The notes beneath the pieces were generated by a model. It worked only from the letters and a program-made list of their open reading frames with translations, made no database searches and was not told the origin of the DNA. A program made the position numbers and the translations under genes. Shown here piece by piece: positions 1 through 9,841 of a stretch of 64,000 nucleotides of DNA. This DNA is from Aporhodopirellula rubra (GTDB lineage: Bacteria > Planctomycetota > Planctomycetia > Pirellulales > Pirellulaceae), in assembly GCF_014192335.1 (NCBI RefSeq), contig NZ_JACHXU010000006.1:248001-312000 (forward strand). The letters run 5' to 3'. Every line of letters begins with the position of its first letter. Position 1 is the stretch's first letter.

Positions 1-1
1 C

Positions 2-619
2 TTCTCATCCAATGCTTGGGTTCGCCGTGTCGTCGGCGTTCGTAAATTGGCGGGAGGCCGAATCGACGTACGATTGGAATATCGCCAACCGGTCGCCATG
101 GTCCACGTCATCAGCCGCCACCCGGATCGAAACGGGGCCGGATTTTTTGCCATCGACGGAGAGGGAGTGTTGCTACCCGACACCGATTTTTCCCCCTCCG
201 AAACGATGCGTTACCTGCATATTATCGTCCCCGGTGCGTACCCGACCGGCGGCGTCGGTTCCGAGTTCGGTGACTCACGTGTGCAGGCCGCTGCTCTGCT
301 CGCACACCTGTTGCATCCCTACCGAGAACAACTCGGGGTCACGAGCATCGGAGTGCATGGTGATCTACGCCAAAACCCGATCGCGCAGCTCGAGATCGCC
401 GGTGACGAGAAGGACGAACGTTGGTTCTGGGGCAGTCCCCCCGGTGCCGAAGCCCAAACCGAACCTCCGGCCATGATGAAACTGCAGAGCCTGATCGACG
501 GAGCCCCTCCGGGCAGCGACCTGCGACAAGTCCAGTACGTGACGGCACCGATCGTGCACAACCATCCGTCTATCCAAACGTCACGGATCGGTTCCTCGCC
601 CGCGGCCCCCACACGGTAA
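2..619 (+). CDS. FtsQ-like protein, 3' part (5' end outside window)
   Basis: The open frame runs in from the left edge, so only the C-terminal ~205 residues are present and no start can be chosen. The visible part reads like the region after a POTRA domain: a basic strand, then EYRQPVAMVHV, then FFAIDGEGVLLP. This matches the FtsQ/DivIB pattern in which a strand ending in RxPVA is followed by a line describing the residue 'D(x)xGv(l/f)'. FtsQ is a membrane-anchored divisome protein acting in the periplasm. The last ~70 residues are Pro-rich and of low information. The family call is inference from this pattern alone; a planctomycete protein of unknown role is the alternative. The next 260 bases up to the GNAT-nitrilase gene hold nothing I can identify. 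Confidence 0.5.
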   Translation, partial: FSSNAWVRRVVGVRKLAGGRIDVRLEYRQPVAMVHVISRHPDRNGAGFFAIDGEGVLLPDTDFSPSETMRYLHIIVPGAYPTGGVGSEFGDSRVQAAALLAHLLHPYREQLGVTSIGVHGDLRQNPIAQLEIAGDEKDERWFWGSPPGAEAQTEPPAMMKLQSLIDGAPPGSDLRQVQYVTAPIVHNHPSIQTSRIGSSPAAPTR

Positions 620-880
620 ACACTCGCACGAGAACACACTTCGCACCGCACTCCCGCGAACGCTACTCCCGCGACCACCAACTCAGCGGCAACGTTCACT
701 CCGCATGAGTGACCAAATTCTCTCGCTCTTCCAACGCATCGGGTCGTGCGGTTTAGCGGTCAAAAACCTAAGAAATTGACCGCTATTAAGGAATCGAAAC
801 CTTGTGTCTATTAATTGCAAGGCGAACCGAACTCATTCCGAGCTCGGCGACCTTAATCACCCTTCCGAAAGTCCGATTTG

Positions 881-2440
881 ATGGAACCGCTGGATCTCAA
901 AAAGTTTGAATGGAAAACAATTGTCCGCCCGCTGACGATTGACGACTACGACGCGTTGTTAGCCCTGGCCCAAAAATGCTTTCCTGGAATGGAAGCGTGG
1001 GGTCGCGATCAAATCGAAAGCCAGCTCGACGTGTTCCCCGAAGGGCAATTCGTTGTTGAGATCGAAGGCAAACTCGCCGCCTCCTGTTCCAGTTTGATCC
1101 TCGAATACGATGAAGGCTTGGAATGGCACAATTGGAAAGTCATCTCGGACTCCGGATTCATCCGCAATCACAAACCCAAAGGCGACACGCTGTATGGGAT
1201 TGAGATCATGGTTGATCCCGAATTCCGGGGCATGAAACTTTCGCGACGACTCTACGACGCCCGCAAAGACTTGTGCCGGCGGATGAACCTTTCACAAATC
1301 ATCATCGGCGGCCGGATTCCGGGATACCACAAACACGCTGACAAAATGTCAGCGCGTGAATACATCGATAACGTTTTGGAAAAGAACGTCTACGACCCCG
1401 TACTGACGGCGCAGTTGTCCAACGGGTTCGTGGTCCGCGGATTGACCGCCAATTATCTTCCCACGGACACCGAATCGTGCGGGTACGCAACCCACGCGGT
1501 TTGGACCAACCTGGAATACGTCCCGGGCGCAAAACGTCGCTTCCATCACGTGATCGAGCCGATCCGCGTTTGTGTGGTGCAGTATCAACTGAGAACCATC
1601 AGCGGCTTTGACGAGTTCGCTCAGCAATGCGAGTTTTTTCTCGACACCGCCTCGGACTACAAGTGCGACTTCGTTCTGTTCCCTGAACTATTCACGACCC
1701 AACTGCTCTCCTGCGTTGACGCGACACGCCCGGGACAAGCCGCCCGGCAACTCGCCGCGTTCACGCCGCAGTACCTCGACATGTTCACCGAGATGGCGGT
1801 CAAATACAACCTGAATGTGATCGGAGGATCCCAGTTCGTCATCGAGAACGACACGCTATACAACGTCGCGTATCTCTTCCGCCGCGACGGTTCGATCGGC
1901 AAACAATACAAAATTCATATCACCCCGAGTGAAAGAAAGTGGTGGGGCGTGAATCCGGGCAACGCGGTCGAAGTCTTCGACACCGATTGCGGCCGAGTTG
2001 CAATCCAAATCTGTTACGACATCGAGTTCCCTGAACTGACTCGCATCGCGACTCAAAAAGGGGCATCCATCATATTTGTTCCGTTCAATACCGACACGCG
2101 GCACGGATATCTACGCGTCCGCTACTGTGCCCAGGCTCGTTGTGTCGAGAACCATTTGTACGTGGCGATCTCCGGTTGCACCGGCAACCTTCCGTTCGTG
2201 GAGAACTCCGATATCCACTACGCACAATCAGGAATTTTCACCCCCGCCGACGCCGAGTTCGCACGAGACGCGATCGCGGACGAGTGCAATCCGAACGTGG
2301 AAACGCTCATCGTACACGACCTCGATTTCGAACAACTTCGCCGTCACCGCGAGCAAGGTTCCGTGCAAAACTGGAACGACCGCAAACGAGATTTGTACAA
2401 AGTCGTCTATGTCGAAGACGGTAAAACGTTCGAGGTTTAA
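881..2440 (+). CDS. GNAT acetyltransferase-carbon-nitrogen hydrolase fusion protein
   Basis: This 519-residue protein joins two enzymes. Residues ~15-190 are a GNAT fold (ligand loop region around [20 protein letters not shown]). Residues ~225-490 are a nitrilase-superfamily amidohydrolase with the full catalytic set: Glu269 in FPELF, Lys344 in [10 protein letters not shown] and Cys378 in [11 protein letters not shown]. The hydrolase should cleave or form a C-N amide bond through a Cys thioester. GNAT-nitrilase fusions are known in bacteria but their substrate is generally not established. I chose ATG 881 over the TTG directly before it. The gene stands alone; it converges on queC, and a GGGCA-rich repeat lies between them. 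The fold calls are firm; the substrate is unknown. Confidence 0.9.
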   Translation: MEPLDLKKFEWKTIVRPLTIDDYDALLALAQKCFPGMEAWGRDQIESQLDVFPEGQFVVEIEGKLAASCSSLILEYDEGLEWHNWKVISDSGFIRNHKPKGDTLYGIEIMVDPEFRGMKLSRRLYDARKDLCRRMNLSQIIIGGRIPGYHKHADKMSAREYIDNVLEKNVYDPVLTAQLSNGFVVRGLTANYLPTDTESCGYATHAVWTNLEYVPGAKRRFHHVIEPIRVCVVQYQLRTISGFDEFAQQCEFFLDTASDYKCDFVLFPELFTTQLLSCVDATRPGQAARQLAAFTPQYLDMFTEMAVKYNLNVIGGSQFVIENDTLYNVAYLFRRDGSIGKQYKIHITPSERKWWGVNPGNAVEVFDTDCGRVAIQICYDIEFPELTRIATQKGASIIFVPFNTDTRHGYLRVRYCAQARCVENHLYVAISGCTGNLPFVENSDIHYAQSGIFTPADAEFARDAIADECNPNVETLIVHDLDFEQLRRHREQGSVQNWNDRKRDLYKVVYVEDGKTFEV

Positions 2441-2463
2441 CCCTCAAAGCGACGGCGAGTCGG

Positions 2464-2549
2464 AGGGGCAGGGCAAGGTAGGGCAGGGCAGAGCAGGGCA
2501 GGGCGGCGCAGGGCAGGGCAGGGCGGCACCAACGCCCTGCCTGACAACC
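2464..2549 (+). repeat. GGGCA-rich dispersed element, copy 1 (between convergent genes)
   Basis: About 60 bases of near-tandem GGGCA/GGGCG units end in a perfect 9-bp hairpin (GGCAGGGCG at 2517-2525, CGCCCTGCC at 2533-2541, 7-base loop) followed by CTGACAACC at 2541-2549. The same array-plus-CTGACAACC arrangement recurs near 4.3, 7.7 and 12.8 kb. It lies between the 3' ends of the GNAT-nitrilase gene and queC and could act as a bidirectional terminator, although there is no T-run. Confidence 0.75.
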
Positions 2550-2581
2550 GTTGAAAAATCCATGCCGCAATCGCGAGACGC

Positions 2582-3292
2582 CTAACCGCGAATCGCGGGG
2601 TCCGCCATGCCGTTTTCGGCAAAGCCCTTCGCTCGCAACAAACACGCGTCACAGTGGCCACACGGCTGCACGTTTGCTTCGCCATCGCCTGATTCCACAG
2701 GGTCGTAGCAAGACAACGTCTTCGAATAGTCGACGCCCAGTTTCAGTCCTTCGGCGATGATCTGACCTTTGGTCAGATCAATCAACGGCGTGTGGATTTC
2801 CAACTCCGGCCCCGAACCGACGCCCGCCTTGGTGGCCAACCGTGCCATCGTTTGAAACGCCGCAATGAACTCCGGACGACAATCGGGATAGCCGCTGTAG
2901 TCGAGCGAGTTGACTCCGATGAAGATGTCCGTCGCTCCGCTCGTTTCGGCAACAGCCAACGCGTAGGACAGAAAGATCGTGTTTCGTGCGGGCACGTAGG
3001 TCACTGGAATCTCGTCACCGATATCCTCAACGCGATCCGCTTTTGGGACTGCGATGTTAGGATCGATCAGTGCAGACCCGCCGAGTTGAGCGAGATCGAT
3101 ATCGATGATTCGGTGTGACAAGGCCCCCATCGAATCGGCCAGCCACTTCGCGCGTTCAAGCTCTCCGTCATGTCGTTGTCCGTAGCGGAAACTGATCGCG
3201 TGGACGGCAAACCCACGTTCTCTCGCGATCGCGAGGCAAGTGGCGCTATCGAGGCCGCCTGAGAGCAACACGACGGCATTCAACCCTTCCAT
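2582..3292 (-). CDS. queC: 7-cyano-7-deazaguanine (preQ0) synthase QueC
   Basis: QueC converts 7-carboxy-7-deazaguanine, ammonia and ATP to preQ0 in the queuosine tRNA-modification pathway. The 236-residue product starts with the ATP-pyrophosphatase PP-loop [10 protein letters not shown] (residues ~7-16). It ends with the zinc-binding Cys cluster (SCYDP followed by CGHCDAC), both family hallmarks, and the length is normal. ATG 3292 is used because it places the PP-loop at the N-terminus as in the family; an upstream TTG at 3328 would add 12 residues. The gene overlaps the 3' end of the upstream HD nuclease gene by 13 bp, suggesting co-transcription. The partner enzymes queE and queF lie 38 kb away. 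Confidence 0.95.
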   Translation of the reverse strand: MEGLNAVVLLSGGLDSATCLAIARERGFAVHAISFRYGQRHDGELERAKWLADSMGALSHRIIDIDLAQLGGSALIDPNIAVPKADRVEDIGDEIPVTYVPARNTIFLSYALAVAETSGATDIFIGVNSLDYSGYPDCRPEFIAAFQTMARLATKAGVGSGPELEIHTPLIDLTKGQIIAEGLKLGVDYSKTLSCYDPVESGDGEANVQPCGHCDACLLRAKGFAENGMADPAIRG

Positions 3293-4260
3293 AATTTCCG
3301 TCCGATACTTGGATTGTAGTTGGTCCAATTCCCATCGGCGGCGACGTCACGGCCGATGATTGAGGTGTACGAGGCGAGCTTCGCATCCAAGTTGTCAATG
3401 TGATGCAGTGCCACCGCTTCGAGCGTGACCGGTATTTTGGGACTGCCGTACTCTTGAGTTCCGTGATGACTGACCACCAGATGTTCGAGATGGTACCGCA
3501 GGTTTGTCGGAAACGATTCACCGCTGTCGCGTTCGACTTGTTGAATCTTCTCACCGAGCAATTGGATGCCGATCACGATGTGTCCGAGCAATTGCCCACG
3601 ATCAGTGTAGCTGATCTCTCCACTCGCTTTGAGTTCGTCGATCTTTCCGAGGTCGTGCAGGAACGCGCCCATCATCAACAGATCGGTATCGAGCTCGGAG
3701 TAGCGAGGCGAAATCAATCGAACCAACTCCATCATGTTGACAGTGTGGTGCAACAACCCGCCTGGATAGGCATGATGATTTGACACCGCCGCCGCGGCGA
3801 GTCGGAACTGATCCATGAAGTCGTTGTCTTCGAGGTACGCCGCAGCGAGCCGTTGCAGAAACGGTTGAGTCAGCGTTGCGAGGAGCTCCTGCAATCGTGC
3901 GACGTGTTGATCCGCTTGCCCCGAGTCGAAACGGTCAAAGTCGTTCGCGTCGACTTCATGGGCGTCCATCCGTTCGAGCTGGGTAACGATGATCTGCAAT
4001 GCACCGTTGTGGACTTGGGTTCGGCCCTGGCAATAGATGTAATCGCCACGGTCAAACCGGTCGAAGGTCGCCTCATCCGCGTTCCACATCATCGCGGCAA
4101 TCGTTCCGGTGCGATCGGACAGCTTGAGCAAGATGTATTTGCCGCCTTGGCGGTTAACACGGAGCTGCTTGTCAGCAGCCTGGAACGCTTGGGCCAACGT
4201 CATGCCGTCGGCGAGTTCGTTAATTGGTGTACGCAAGAGAGACTGAAGGGCTAAAGGCAA
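3280..4260 (-). CDS. YhaM-type 3'-5' exoribonuclease (OB-fold plus HD domain)
   Basis: The 326-residue protein has an N-terminal OB-fold nucleic-acid-binding domain (~15-105, around [19 protein letters not shown]). This is followed by a metal-dependent HD phosphohydrolase domain with [32 protein letters not shown] and [11 protein letters not shown]. This order and length match YhaM/CBF1-type 3'-5' exoribonucleases, which trim RNA (and some DNA) 3' ends in the cytoplasm. It is the first gene of a two-gene minus-strand unit with queC. The start is ATG 4260. Substrate range cannot be read from the sequence. Confidence 0.88.
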   Translation of the reverse strand: MPLALQSLLRTPINELADGMTLAQAFQAADKQLRVNRQGGKYILLKLSDRTGTIAAMMWNADEATFDRFDRGDYIYCQGRTQVHNGALQIIVTQLERMDAHEVDANDFDRFDSGQADQHVARLQELLATLTQPFLQRLAAAYLEDNDFMDQFRLAAAAVSNHHAYPGGLLHHTVNMMELVRLISPRYSELDTDLLMMGAFLHDLGKIDELKASGEISYTDRGQLLGHIVIGIQLLGEKIQQVERDSGESFPTNLRYHLEHLVVSHHGTQEYGSPKIPVTLEAVALHHIDNLDAKLASYTSIIGRDVAADGNWTNYNPSIGRKLWKG

Positions 4261-4279
4261 CAGGGGGTGGCAAAAACCG

Positions 4280-4313
4280 GGTTGTCAGCAAAACGCAGGG
4301 CAGGGCAGGGCGG
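4280..4313 (-). repeat. GGGCA-rich dispersed element, copy 2 (inverted arrangement)
   Basis: GGTTGTCAG at 4280-4288 is followed by GCAGGGCAGGGCAGGGCGG. Read on the minus strand, this is CCCTGC units followed by CTGACAACC, the same order as the other copies. It lies upstream of the kinase gene, in a 247-base spacer between divergent genes. Confidence 0.6.
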
Positions 4314-4507
4314 TTTGCCAAACGCAGGCACGCCAAGAGCCTACCAAGCGACCCGTAGTCTGGAAAAGCGGAGGGGGAGCGGACGCGAGACCGCAGGCCT
4401 AACGCAAAAAGAATTCCTGACTTCCCCCCTCCGAGACTGGATTCGCCAACGGCGCCGATTTACCCTGCACATGACACTTACCGCTCGACCGATCCACTGG
4501 GGCCGCC

Positions 4508-6295
4508 ATGGCCGTTTCGACCGCCGATACCGAATTCCTGGACCCTGCCTTGCTCGATGGAGAGCTGGGTCGGCTCGGGCCATATCGGGTCACGGGCGTC
4601 CTCGGCGTTGGCGGGATGGGGCAGGTCTTCCAGGCCGAGGACACGCGGCTACGCCGCACCGTAGCGATCAAGGTCATGAACAGGAAGTTCGCGTCGACCA
4701 ACCACAGTCGCAAACGATTCGTCGAGGAAGCTCGATCGATGGCGGCGGTCCATCACGACAATGTCGCCATGATTTTCGAAGTCGGGCAACATCGCCGGAC
4801 GCCCTTCATGGCGATGGAATTGTTGCAAGGCTGCACTGTCGAACAGCAGATTCAAAACGGAAGGCGTTTCGACCATTTCGAGATCATCGAGATCGCCAAA
4901 CAAACCGCTCTCGGACTCGATGCCGCCCACCAACGTGGCATCGTGCATCGCGACATCAAGCCCGCCAACCTGTGGATGCAATCGCCACAGGATCGCATCA
5001 AGATTCTGGACTTCGGACTCGCCCTCGCTGGAAACGGCATCGACCAATTCTCAGGTGTCGGCAGCGTCGTGGGCACACTCGGATATCTGTCCCCCGAACA
5101 AGCTTGCAACGATCCGGTCGACGAACGAACCGACCTCTACGGCCTCGGCGTCGTCCTCTATCAGCTTTGTACCGGACAACTCCCTTGCCTCGGCACGAAC
5201 GTCGCCTCGCAGTTGATCGCCATCATCAACACCCCGCCCATCCCGTTTGCCAATCGTGATGTCGATATTCCCACTCCGCTGAGTGAATTAATCATTCAGC
5301 TCTTGAGCAAGGATCCCAGCCACCGCGTTCCCACGGCAATGCAACTGGTACAGCGACTCAGCGATGTTGCGGAGGAAATCCGATCAAACAACGAACGATC
5401 GCTGGAAATCAAAGTGGCCCCCGAAGACCCCGGTTCAGCGAAGTCTCGCAAGCGATCAAAACGCCGATTGTCAAAAGCGCTGTCTGCCCCCTTCTCGGAA
5501 ACGCAAACAACCCCGGCGGCCCCCGTCTCCCTGGAAACCACTGAGATTGCTCCGTCCGATACGTCAACGGAAATCGAAACGTTCGAGCTAGCCGAAAGCG
5601 AAACTACCGAAGCAGAACTCCCCGAAACCTTGCCACTTGAAGGCGAACCGACTGAGAGCGAAACACTCCCCGTCGATCGCAAGTGGACCATCGTGCCAAT
5701 CGCTTCAGCGGTAACCTTGATCACGCTCTTGGGCGGTTATCTGTGGTGGCGCCCTGATCGTGCCGCCCAAGAAGCACGCGTGATCCAAAACGATTCCTCT
5801 TCTTCCGAACCAACACCTGCCGCGTTGATCGGGGAAACTTCGTTACTCGACTCTGCGGCGACCGACATCGATTCTTCAGTCGCTGCGATCAAAGAAGTCA
5901 CCGCTGCGACGATCGCTCCGATTGTATTGAGCGACCAAATCGAGGGTGAACGCAAAACGACCGCGGGCAACTTCGCATTGTTCAACCTCCAACTGATCAA
6001 CCAAGCGACGTCGGAAAACGACGACCCGCGCGTCATTCACAAGGATGTCAAAAAGGTCGCAACGCTGATCACTTACCTCCAGCAGGATGGCAGCTCGAAA
6101 GTGGAACAGCCCGCGTTTCCGCAGCATTTCTCCGCGAAACGGCTGCCCAAACGGGGAGCCTCCACCTCCGTCGCCGTACAATTTCTGACTCAAGACCTCA
6201 CACCGGGGAAGTACACCGTTCGCTTCGAATTGCAGACGCCGTCGGGGCGGAAAACCGGCGAGATCGATACCGAACTGACGATCGCACGTCGTTAG
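4508..6295 (+). CDS. Membrane-anchored Ser/Thr protein kinase
   Basis: A 595-residue Hanks-type kinase. The catalytic domain (~25-300) has a Gly-rich loop GVGGMGQVF, Lys55 in VAIKV, Asp149 in HRDIKPAN, Asp168 in LDFGLA and a PEQA activation-segment end, so it should be active. An acidic, Thr/Glu-rich linker (~300-390) leads to one transmembrane helix (~393-415, beginning WTIVPIASA). An extracytoplasmic domain of ~180 residues of no family I recognise follows. The topology suggests a receptor kinase that senses outside the inner membrane. The start is ATG 4508; there is no clear Shine-Dalgarno site. The next gene encodes a sigma-like protein, a pairing that fits planctomycete kinase-sigma arrangements, although a functional link is inference. 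Confidence 0.92.
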   Translation: MAVSTADTEFLDPALLDGELGRLGPYRVTGVLGVGGMGQVFQAEDTRLRRTVAIKVMNRKFASTNHSRKRFVEEARSMAAVHHDNVAMIFEVGQHRRTPFMAMELLQGCTVEQQIQNGRRFDHFEIIEIAKQTALGLDAAHQRGIVHRDIKPANLWMQSPQDRIKILDFGLALAGNGIDQFSGVGSVVGTLGYLSPEQACNDPVDERTDLYGLGVVLYQLCTGQLPCLGTNVASQLIAIINTPPIPFANRDVDIPTPLSELIIQLLSKDPSHRVPTAMQLVQRLSDVAEEIRSNNERSLEIKVAPEDPGSAKSRKRSKRRLSKALSAPFSETQTTPAAPVSLETTEIAPSDTSTEIETFELAESETTEAELPETLPLEGEPTESETLPVDRKWTIVPIASAVTLITLLGGYLWWRPDRAAQEARVIQNDSSSSEPTPAALIGETSLLDSAATDIDSSVAAIKEVTAATIAPIVLSDQIEGERKTTAGNFALFNLQLINQATSENDDPRVIHKDVKKVATLITYLQQDGSSKVEQPAFPQHFSAKRLPKRGASTSVAVQFLTQDLTPGKYTVRFELQTPSGRKTGEIDTELTIARR

Positions 6296-6485
6296 TTAGT
6301 CGCACGTTGTTAATCAGATGGGTTCTCGGCACGATTGCTGCTGCAACCTTCACCGGATCATCGGGGGCGAATTCGTTTTTCCCCCTCCCTACCCAATCCG
6401 AAATATTTTGAAAGAATACCGCCTCAAACACCCTCTTCGCTCAATCCGCCAACCATTGGCGTGGATTCGGGGTTAGAATACGCGA

Positions 6486-7460
6486 ATGAACGACGCGCCG
6501 GCCTCCTCTCTCGATAAGTCCGACAGCACAACCGATAGCAAACGCTCGGGTGTGTCAGGTTCACGTTCTAGCTCCTCGGGGTCGGGTATCACTTCGGGGG
6601 CAGCCCAATCGTCCGGCTCTGGGATCTCCTCCGGTTCAGGGATTTCCTCCGGTTCTGGCATCTCTTCCGGTTCGCCCCTGTCGCTGAGCCAGTGGATCAC
6701 GACGTCGAGCAGCGTTCACTTGGCCCGGTCAAAACAAACCTGGACCGGCGCCGGTAGTGCCGCAGGCTATGTCCTGCGATACTTAACGCCAATGCGACGG
6801 TTGATGCTGGATATCGTCGGTGGCGAAAAGGAGGCCGATCGGGCGCTCGCGATCTTAGTGGCACACCTCGTGAAGGCCGGATTCAGCGGTCACGACAAAG
6901 GTCGATTGCGCGATTTTTTGGTTCGCGGAATTCGCTCGGCTGCCAAAGCCGGCTATGACGAAGCGATCGGGGAACGCGGCAAGAACGATTCACTCGAGAT
7001 CGCCGAACCGAAGGAGAAACCAGCCCCTCCCAAGATGGAATTGGCCCAGGTCGAATCACCGCAATGGCGGGCCTATTGGCGAGACGGAATTTTACAGCGG
7101 AGTTGGCGTTCACTCGAACGATACCAACACGCCCGACGCTACGATCGCATCACTCATCCGCATCCCGCGGGCGATGAGGCCCCTCGCGAGGATCTGATTC
7201 ACGACGTCCTGCGCGTGGCAATGTCGTACCCGAACGAATCGCTGGAGTCTTGGGCCGGACGCGTCACCTCATCGACGGGACGAAAGGTCAAACCCGAGGA
7301 AGCTCAAAACCAACTCGAATTGGCTCGAATCCGTTTTGCCCAGCAGATTGCAGACGAGGTGGCTCAAACGCTCGAGACCCCCGATCCAGCGATGATCCAA
7401 TCAGAGATCAAAGCACTGGGACTCGGCAAAGCGTTCGCGGGCGTCAAAGTCCAGGCATAG
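6486..7460 (+). CDS. Sigma-factor-like protein with SG-rich tandem repeat
   Basis: The 324-residue product has three parts. Residues ~15-65 are Ser/Gly-rich and include a tandem SGSGIS repeat. Residues ~80-160 contain a helical stretch (YLTPMRRLMLDIVGG, then AHLVKAGF and GRLRDFLVRGIRSAAK). This resembles region 2 of planctomycete ECF sigma-like proteins, in which the segment ending 'rGRFRdyLr..' is diagnostic. The rest is helical and acidic/basic without a clear region-4 helix-turn-helix. I cannot confirm promoter recognition, so this may be a degenerate or adaptor form. It follows the kinase gene on the same strand after 190 bases. The start is ATG 6486. Confidence 0.5.
   Translation: MNDAPASSLDKSDSTTDSKRSGVSGSRSSSSGSGITSGAAQSSGSGISSGSGISSGSGISSGSPLSLSQWITTSSSVHLARSKQTWTGAGSAAGYVLRYLTPMRRLMLDIVGGEKEADRALAILVAHLVKAGFSGHDKGRLRDFLVRGIRSAAKAGYDEAIGERGKNDSLEIAEPKEKPAPPKMELAQVESPQWRAYWRDGILQRSWRSLERYQHARRYDRITHPHPAGDEAPREDLIHDVLRVAMSYPNESLESWAGRVTSSTGRKVKPEEAQNQLELARIRFAQQIADEVAQTLETPDPAMIQSEIKALGLGKAFAGVKVQA
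6608..6675 (+). repeat. 18-bp tandem repeat inside coding sequence
   Basis: Three to four imperfect 18-bp units (type TCCGGTTCTGGGATCTCC) encode SGSGIS copies near residues 41-63 of the sigma-like protein. Unit number is a likely site of strain variation. The differences between units are mostly third-position. Confidence 0.8.
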
Positions 7461-7777
7461 ATCGCGGCAACTCACCGCTCGACGCAGGCGTTTCGTGGGC
7501 ACCATCAAATGACGAGGCCAACGCCTCTAAGGTCATGTCCACCTCGCCGGCCCCGCTTCTGGCTGCGATTCTGTTCCTGAACTCGGTGTCTTCCACGTCG
7601 TAATGCAGCATTCGGCTGCCATTGCGAACGATCTGGCCCCCAACACCCCAGTTTTGCTACCTTCGATTTTCTCCACCGATACCGCTATCCCGCGCCGGGC
7701 AATGAAGCCTGGGGGCAGGGCAGGGTGGTGATTTATTCTGACAACCACCGACTCCATTTTTCGACGAAGGACCGTCC
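7461..7777. other. Intergenic region upstream of flhA
   Basis: About 317 bases without a supported gene. It contains the third GGGCA-rich element at 7711-7746 and, near 7765, GAAGGA as a usable ribosome-binding site for flhA. No clear promoter could be picked by eye. Confidence 0.5.
7711..7746 (+). repeat. GGGCA-rich dispersed element, copy 3
   Basis: A short array GGGGGCAGGGCAGGG is followed after ~11 bases by CTGACAACC (7738-7746). The segment GGTGG...CCACC can also pair. It is the shortest copy and lies just upstream of flhA. Confidence 0.6.
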
Positions 7778-9841
7778 ATGCATTGGGTGATGCGCTACCG
7801 CGATCTAGTTTTGCCGATGGGCATCATTGGTTGTCTCGTAGTCATCCTGGTGCCATTGCCACCATTGTTGATGGACTTGTTGTTGGCGACCAACATCACG
7901 GTCGGTGTGATCGTGCTGCTGACGACGGTTTATGTGCAAACACCGCTCGAATTCAGCATTTTCCCTTCGTTGTTGCTGGCCACCACTCTCGCCCGGTTAG
8001 TGCTCAACGTCGCGACGACGAGGCTGATTCTCACCAGCACTGAGTCTGGAGATAGCTCTGCCGTCGGGGGCGTGATTCAGGGGTTTGGCGAGTTCGTCGC
8101 CGGAGACAGGATCGAAATCGGAATCATTATTTTTGTGATCATTGTGTTGATTCAGTTCATCGTGATCACCAAAGGTGCAACCCGGATCAGTGAAGTCGCC
8201 GCACGGTTTGCGCTCGACGGGATGCCCGGAAAGCAAATGGCGATCGACGCCGACCTCAACGCCGGAATCATCGACGAGAAAGAGGCCCAACAACGCCGCG
8301 AAGAGGTCGCCTCGCAAGCCGACTTTTACGGGGCGATGGACGGTGCGAGTAAGTTCGTTCGGGGCGATGCTGTGGCGGGCATCGTCATCACGCTCGTCAA
8401 CGTGGCCGGCGGTCTCTACATCGGCGTGATGCGTTATGACATGACCATCGCCCAGGCCGCCGAACTGTTTACCAAACTGACGATCGGCGACGGACTGGTC
8501 AGCCAGGTGCCCGCGCTCTTGATCTCCCTGGCAGCCGGTTTGTTGGTAACGCGAAGTGCCCGCAAAGCGAACCTGCCTGAACAATTCTTGCAACAGCTTT
8601 TCAGTAATCCGAAAGCCCTCGCGGTCGCTGGTGGCTTTCTCTCGTTGTTGATCATGACCAACTTGCCGACGATCCCAATGGCCACCCTTGGTGCCGGTTG
8701 TATCGGTTTGGCAGTGGTCCTGCGACGCCAAAACGTACAAGACCGGGTCGACGAACAGGCCAACGAAGACGCCGAAGCAGCAGCCGCGGCAGCGCCACCG
8801 GATAAACGGGTTGAAGACTTCCTCGCCGTCGATCCCATGGAATTGGCCATCGGGCTCGGGTTGTTGTCGTTGGCCGATCCCGCTCGCGGTGGTGATCTGA
8901 TGCAGCGGATCACAAGTGTCCGCAACTCGATGGCTGGAGACATCGGCATCGTGCTGCCGAAAGTTCGCATCCGCGACGACATGAATCTCGGCGACAATCA
9001 ATACGAGATTCGCATCGCCGGAAACCCCATCGCGACCGAGAGCGTTTCACCAGACCAATTACTCGCCATCGACAGTGGGCATACCACAGGCGTCATTGAC
9101 GGCGACCCCACACGCGATCCGACATTCGGTGAACCTGCCGTTTGGATTGACCCGATCCGACGTGAACAGGCTGCGATCTATGGCTACACCACCGTCGAAC
9201 CTGGCGCCGTCCTGGCAACTCACCTACAAGAGATCGCCCGTCGCCACGCCGACGAATTGTTGACCCGTGATGCGACGAAGCACCTCATCGATGAACTCAA
9301 GGAAGCCGCCCCGGCCGTTGTTGATGAATTGATTCCGGGAGTTCTCAAGGTCAGCGACGTGCAGCAAGTCCTACAGACGCTGCTGCGTGAAGACGTCCCC
9401 ATCCGACAGCTTTCGATCATCCTCGAAACTCTCGGCGATCACGCATCGAAAACAAAAGACCCTGTATTCCTGAGTGAGTACGTCCGACATCGCCTCGCAC
9501 GTACGATCAGCACACGTTACCGCGACGAGTACGGGCAACTGCATGTGATCGCGCTCGACCCCGCCATGGAAGATCGCATCGCGGCAGGCATCGAACATAC
9601 CGACCGCGGACTTTTCGTCCGGATGAGTCCATCTGCTGTCGACTCGACTTGCGAAAAAATCTCCATTGGTGTTAAGAAACTAATCACGTTGGGGCATCAC
9701 CCCGTCGTTTTGGTCAGCCCGCGGATTCGTCCCGGTTTGCGTCAGATCATTGCGACATCGATGCCCCGCGTACGTATCCTTTCCTACAACGAAATCACGC
9801 AGGATACGCAAATCCAGTCGCACGGCGTGGTGAGTGATTGA
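7778..9841 (+). CDS. flhA: Flagellar export gate protein FlhA
   Basis: FlhA is the export-gate membrane protein of the flagellar type III secretion apparatus. The 687-residue product has the family length. It has an N-terminal half with about eight transmembrane helices (starting at GIIGCLVVILVPLPPLLM), the conserved loop GMPGKQMAIDADLNAG, and a soluble cytoplasmic C-terminal half. ATG 7778 is preceded by GAAGGA. Its stop codon shares one base with the flhF start (TGATG), indicating translational coupling. Confidence 0.97.
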   Translation: MHWVMRYRDLVLPMGIIGCLVVILVPLPPLLMDLLLATNITVGVIVLLTTVYVQTPLEFSIFPSLLLATTLARLVLNVATTRLILTSTESGDSSAVGGVIQGFGEFVAGDRIEIGIIIFVIIVLIQFIVITKGATRISEVAARFALDGMPGKQMAIDADLNAGIIDEKEAQQRREEVASQADFYGAMDGASKFVRGDAVAGIVITLVNVAGGLYIGVMRYDMTIAQAAELFTKLTIGDGLVSQVPALLISLAAGLLVTRSARKANLPEQFLQQLFSNPKALAVAGGFLSLLIMTNLPTIPMATLGAGCIGLAVVLRRQNVQDRVDEQANEDAEAAAAAAPPDKRVEDFLAVDPMELAIGLGLLSLADPARGGDLMQRITSVRNSMAGDIGIVLPKVRIRDDMNLGDNQYEIRIAGNPIATESVSPDQLLAIDSGHTTGVIDGDPTRDPTFGEPAVWIDPIRREQAAIYGYTTVEPGAVLATHLQEIARRHADELLTRDATKHLIDELKEAAPAVVDELIPGVLKVSDVQQVLQTLLREDVPIRQLSIILETLGDHASKTKDPVFLSEYVRHRLARTISTRYRDEYGQLHVIALDPAMEDRIAAGIEHTDRGLFVRMSPSAVDSTCEKISIGVKKLITLGHHPVVLVSPRIRPGLRQIIATSMPRVRILSYNEITQDTQIQSHGVVSD

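Noticed and set aside
2464-2545. CRISPR array
   Set aside because: The units are 5-6 bases with no spacers of constant length; this is a GGGCA repeat.
4267-5259. 330-codon frame overlapping the kinase start
   Set aside because: The kinase motifs are in the other frame; this one is Arg-rich shadow text.
7997-9001. 334-codon minus-strand frame inside flhA
   Set aside because: It is antisense to a well-conserved gene and reads as His/Asp-rich shadow text.
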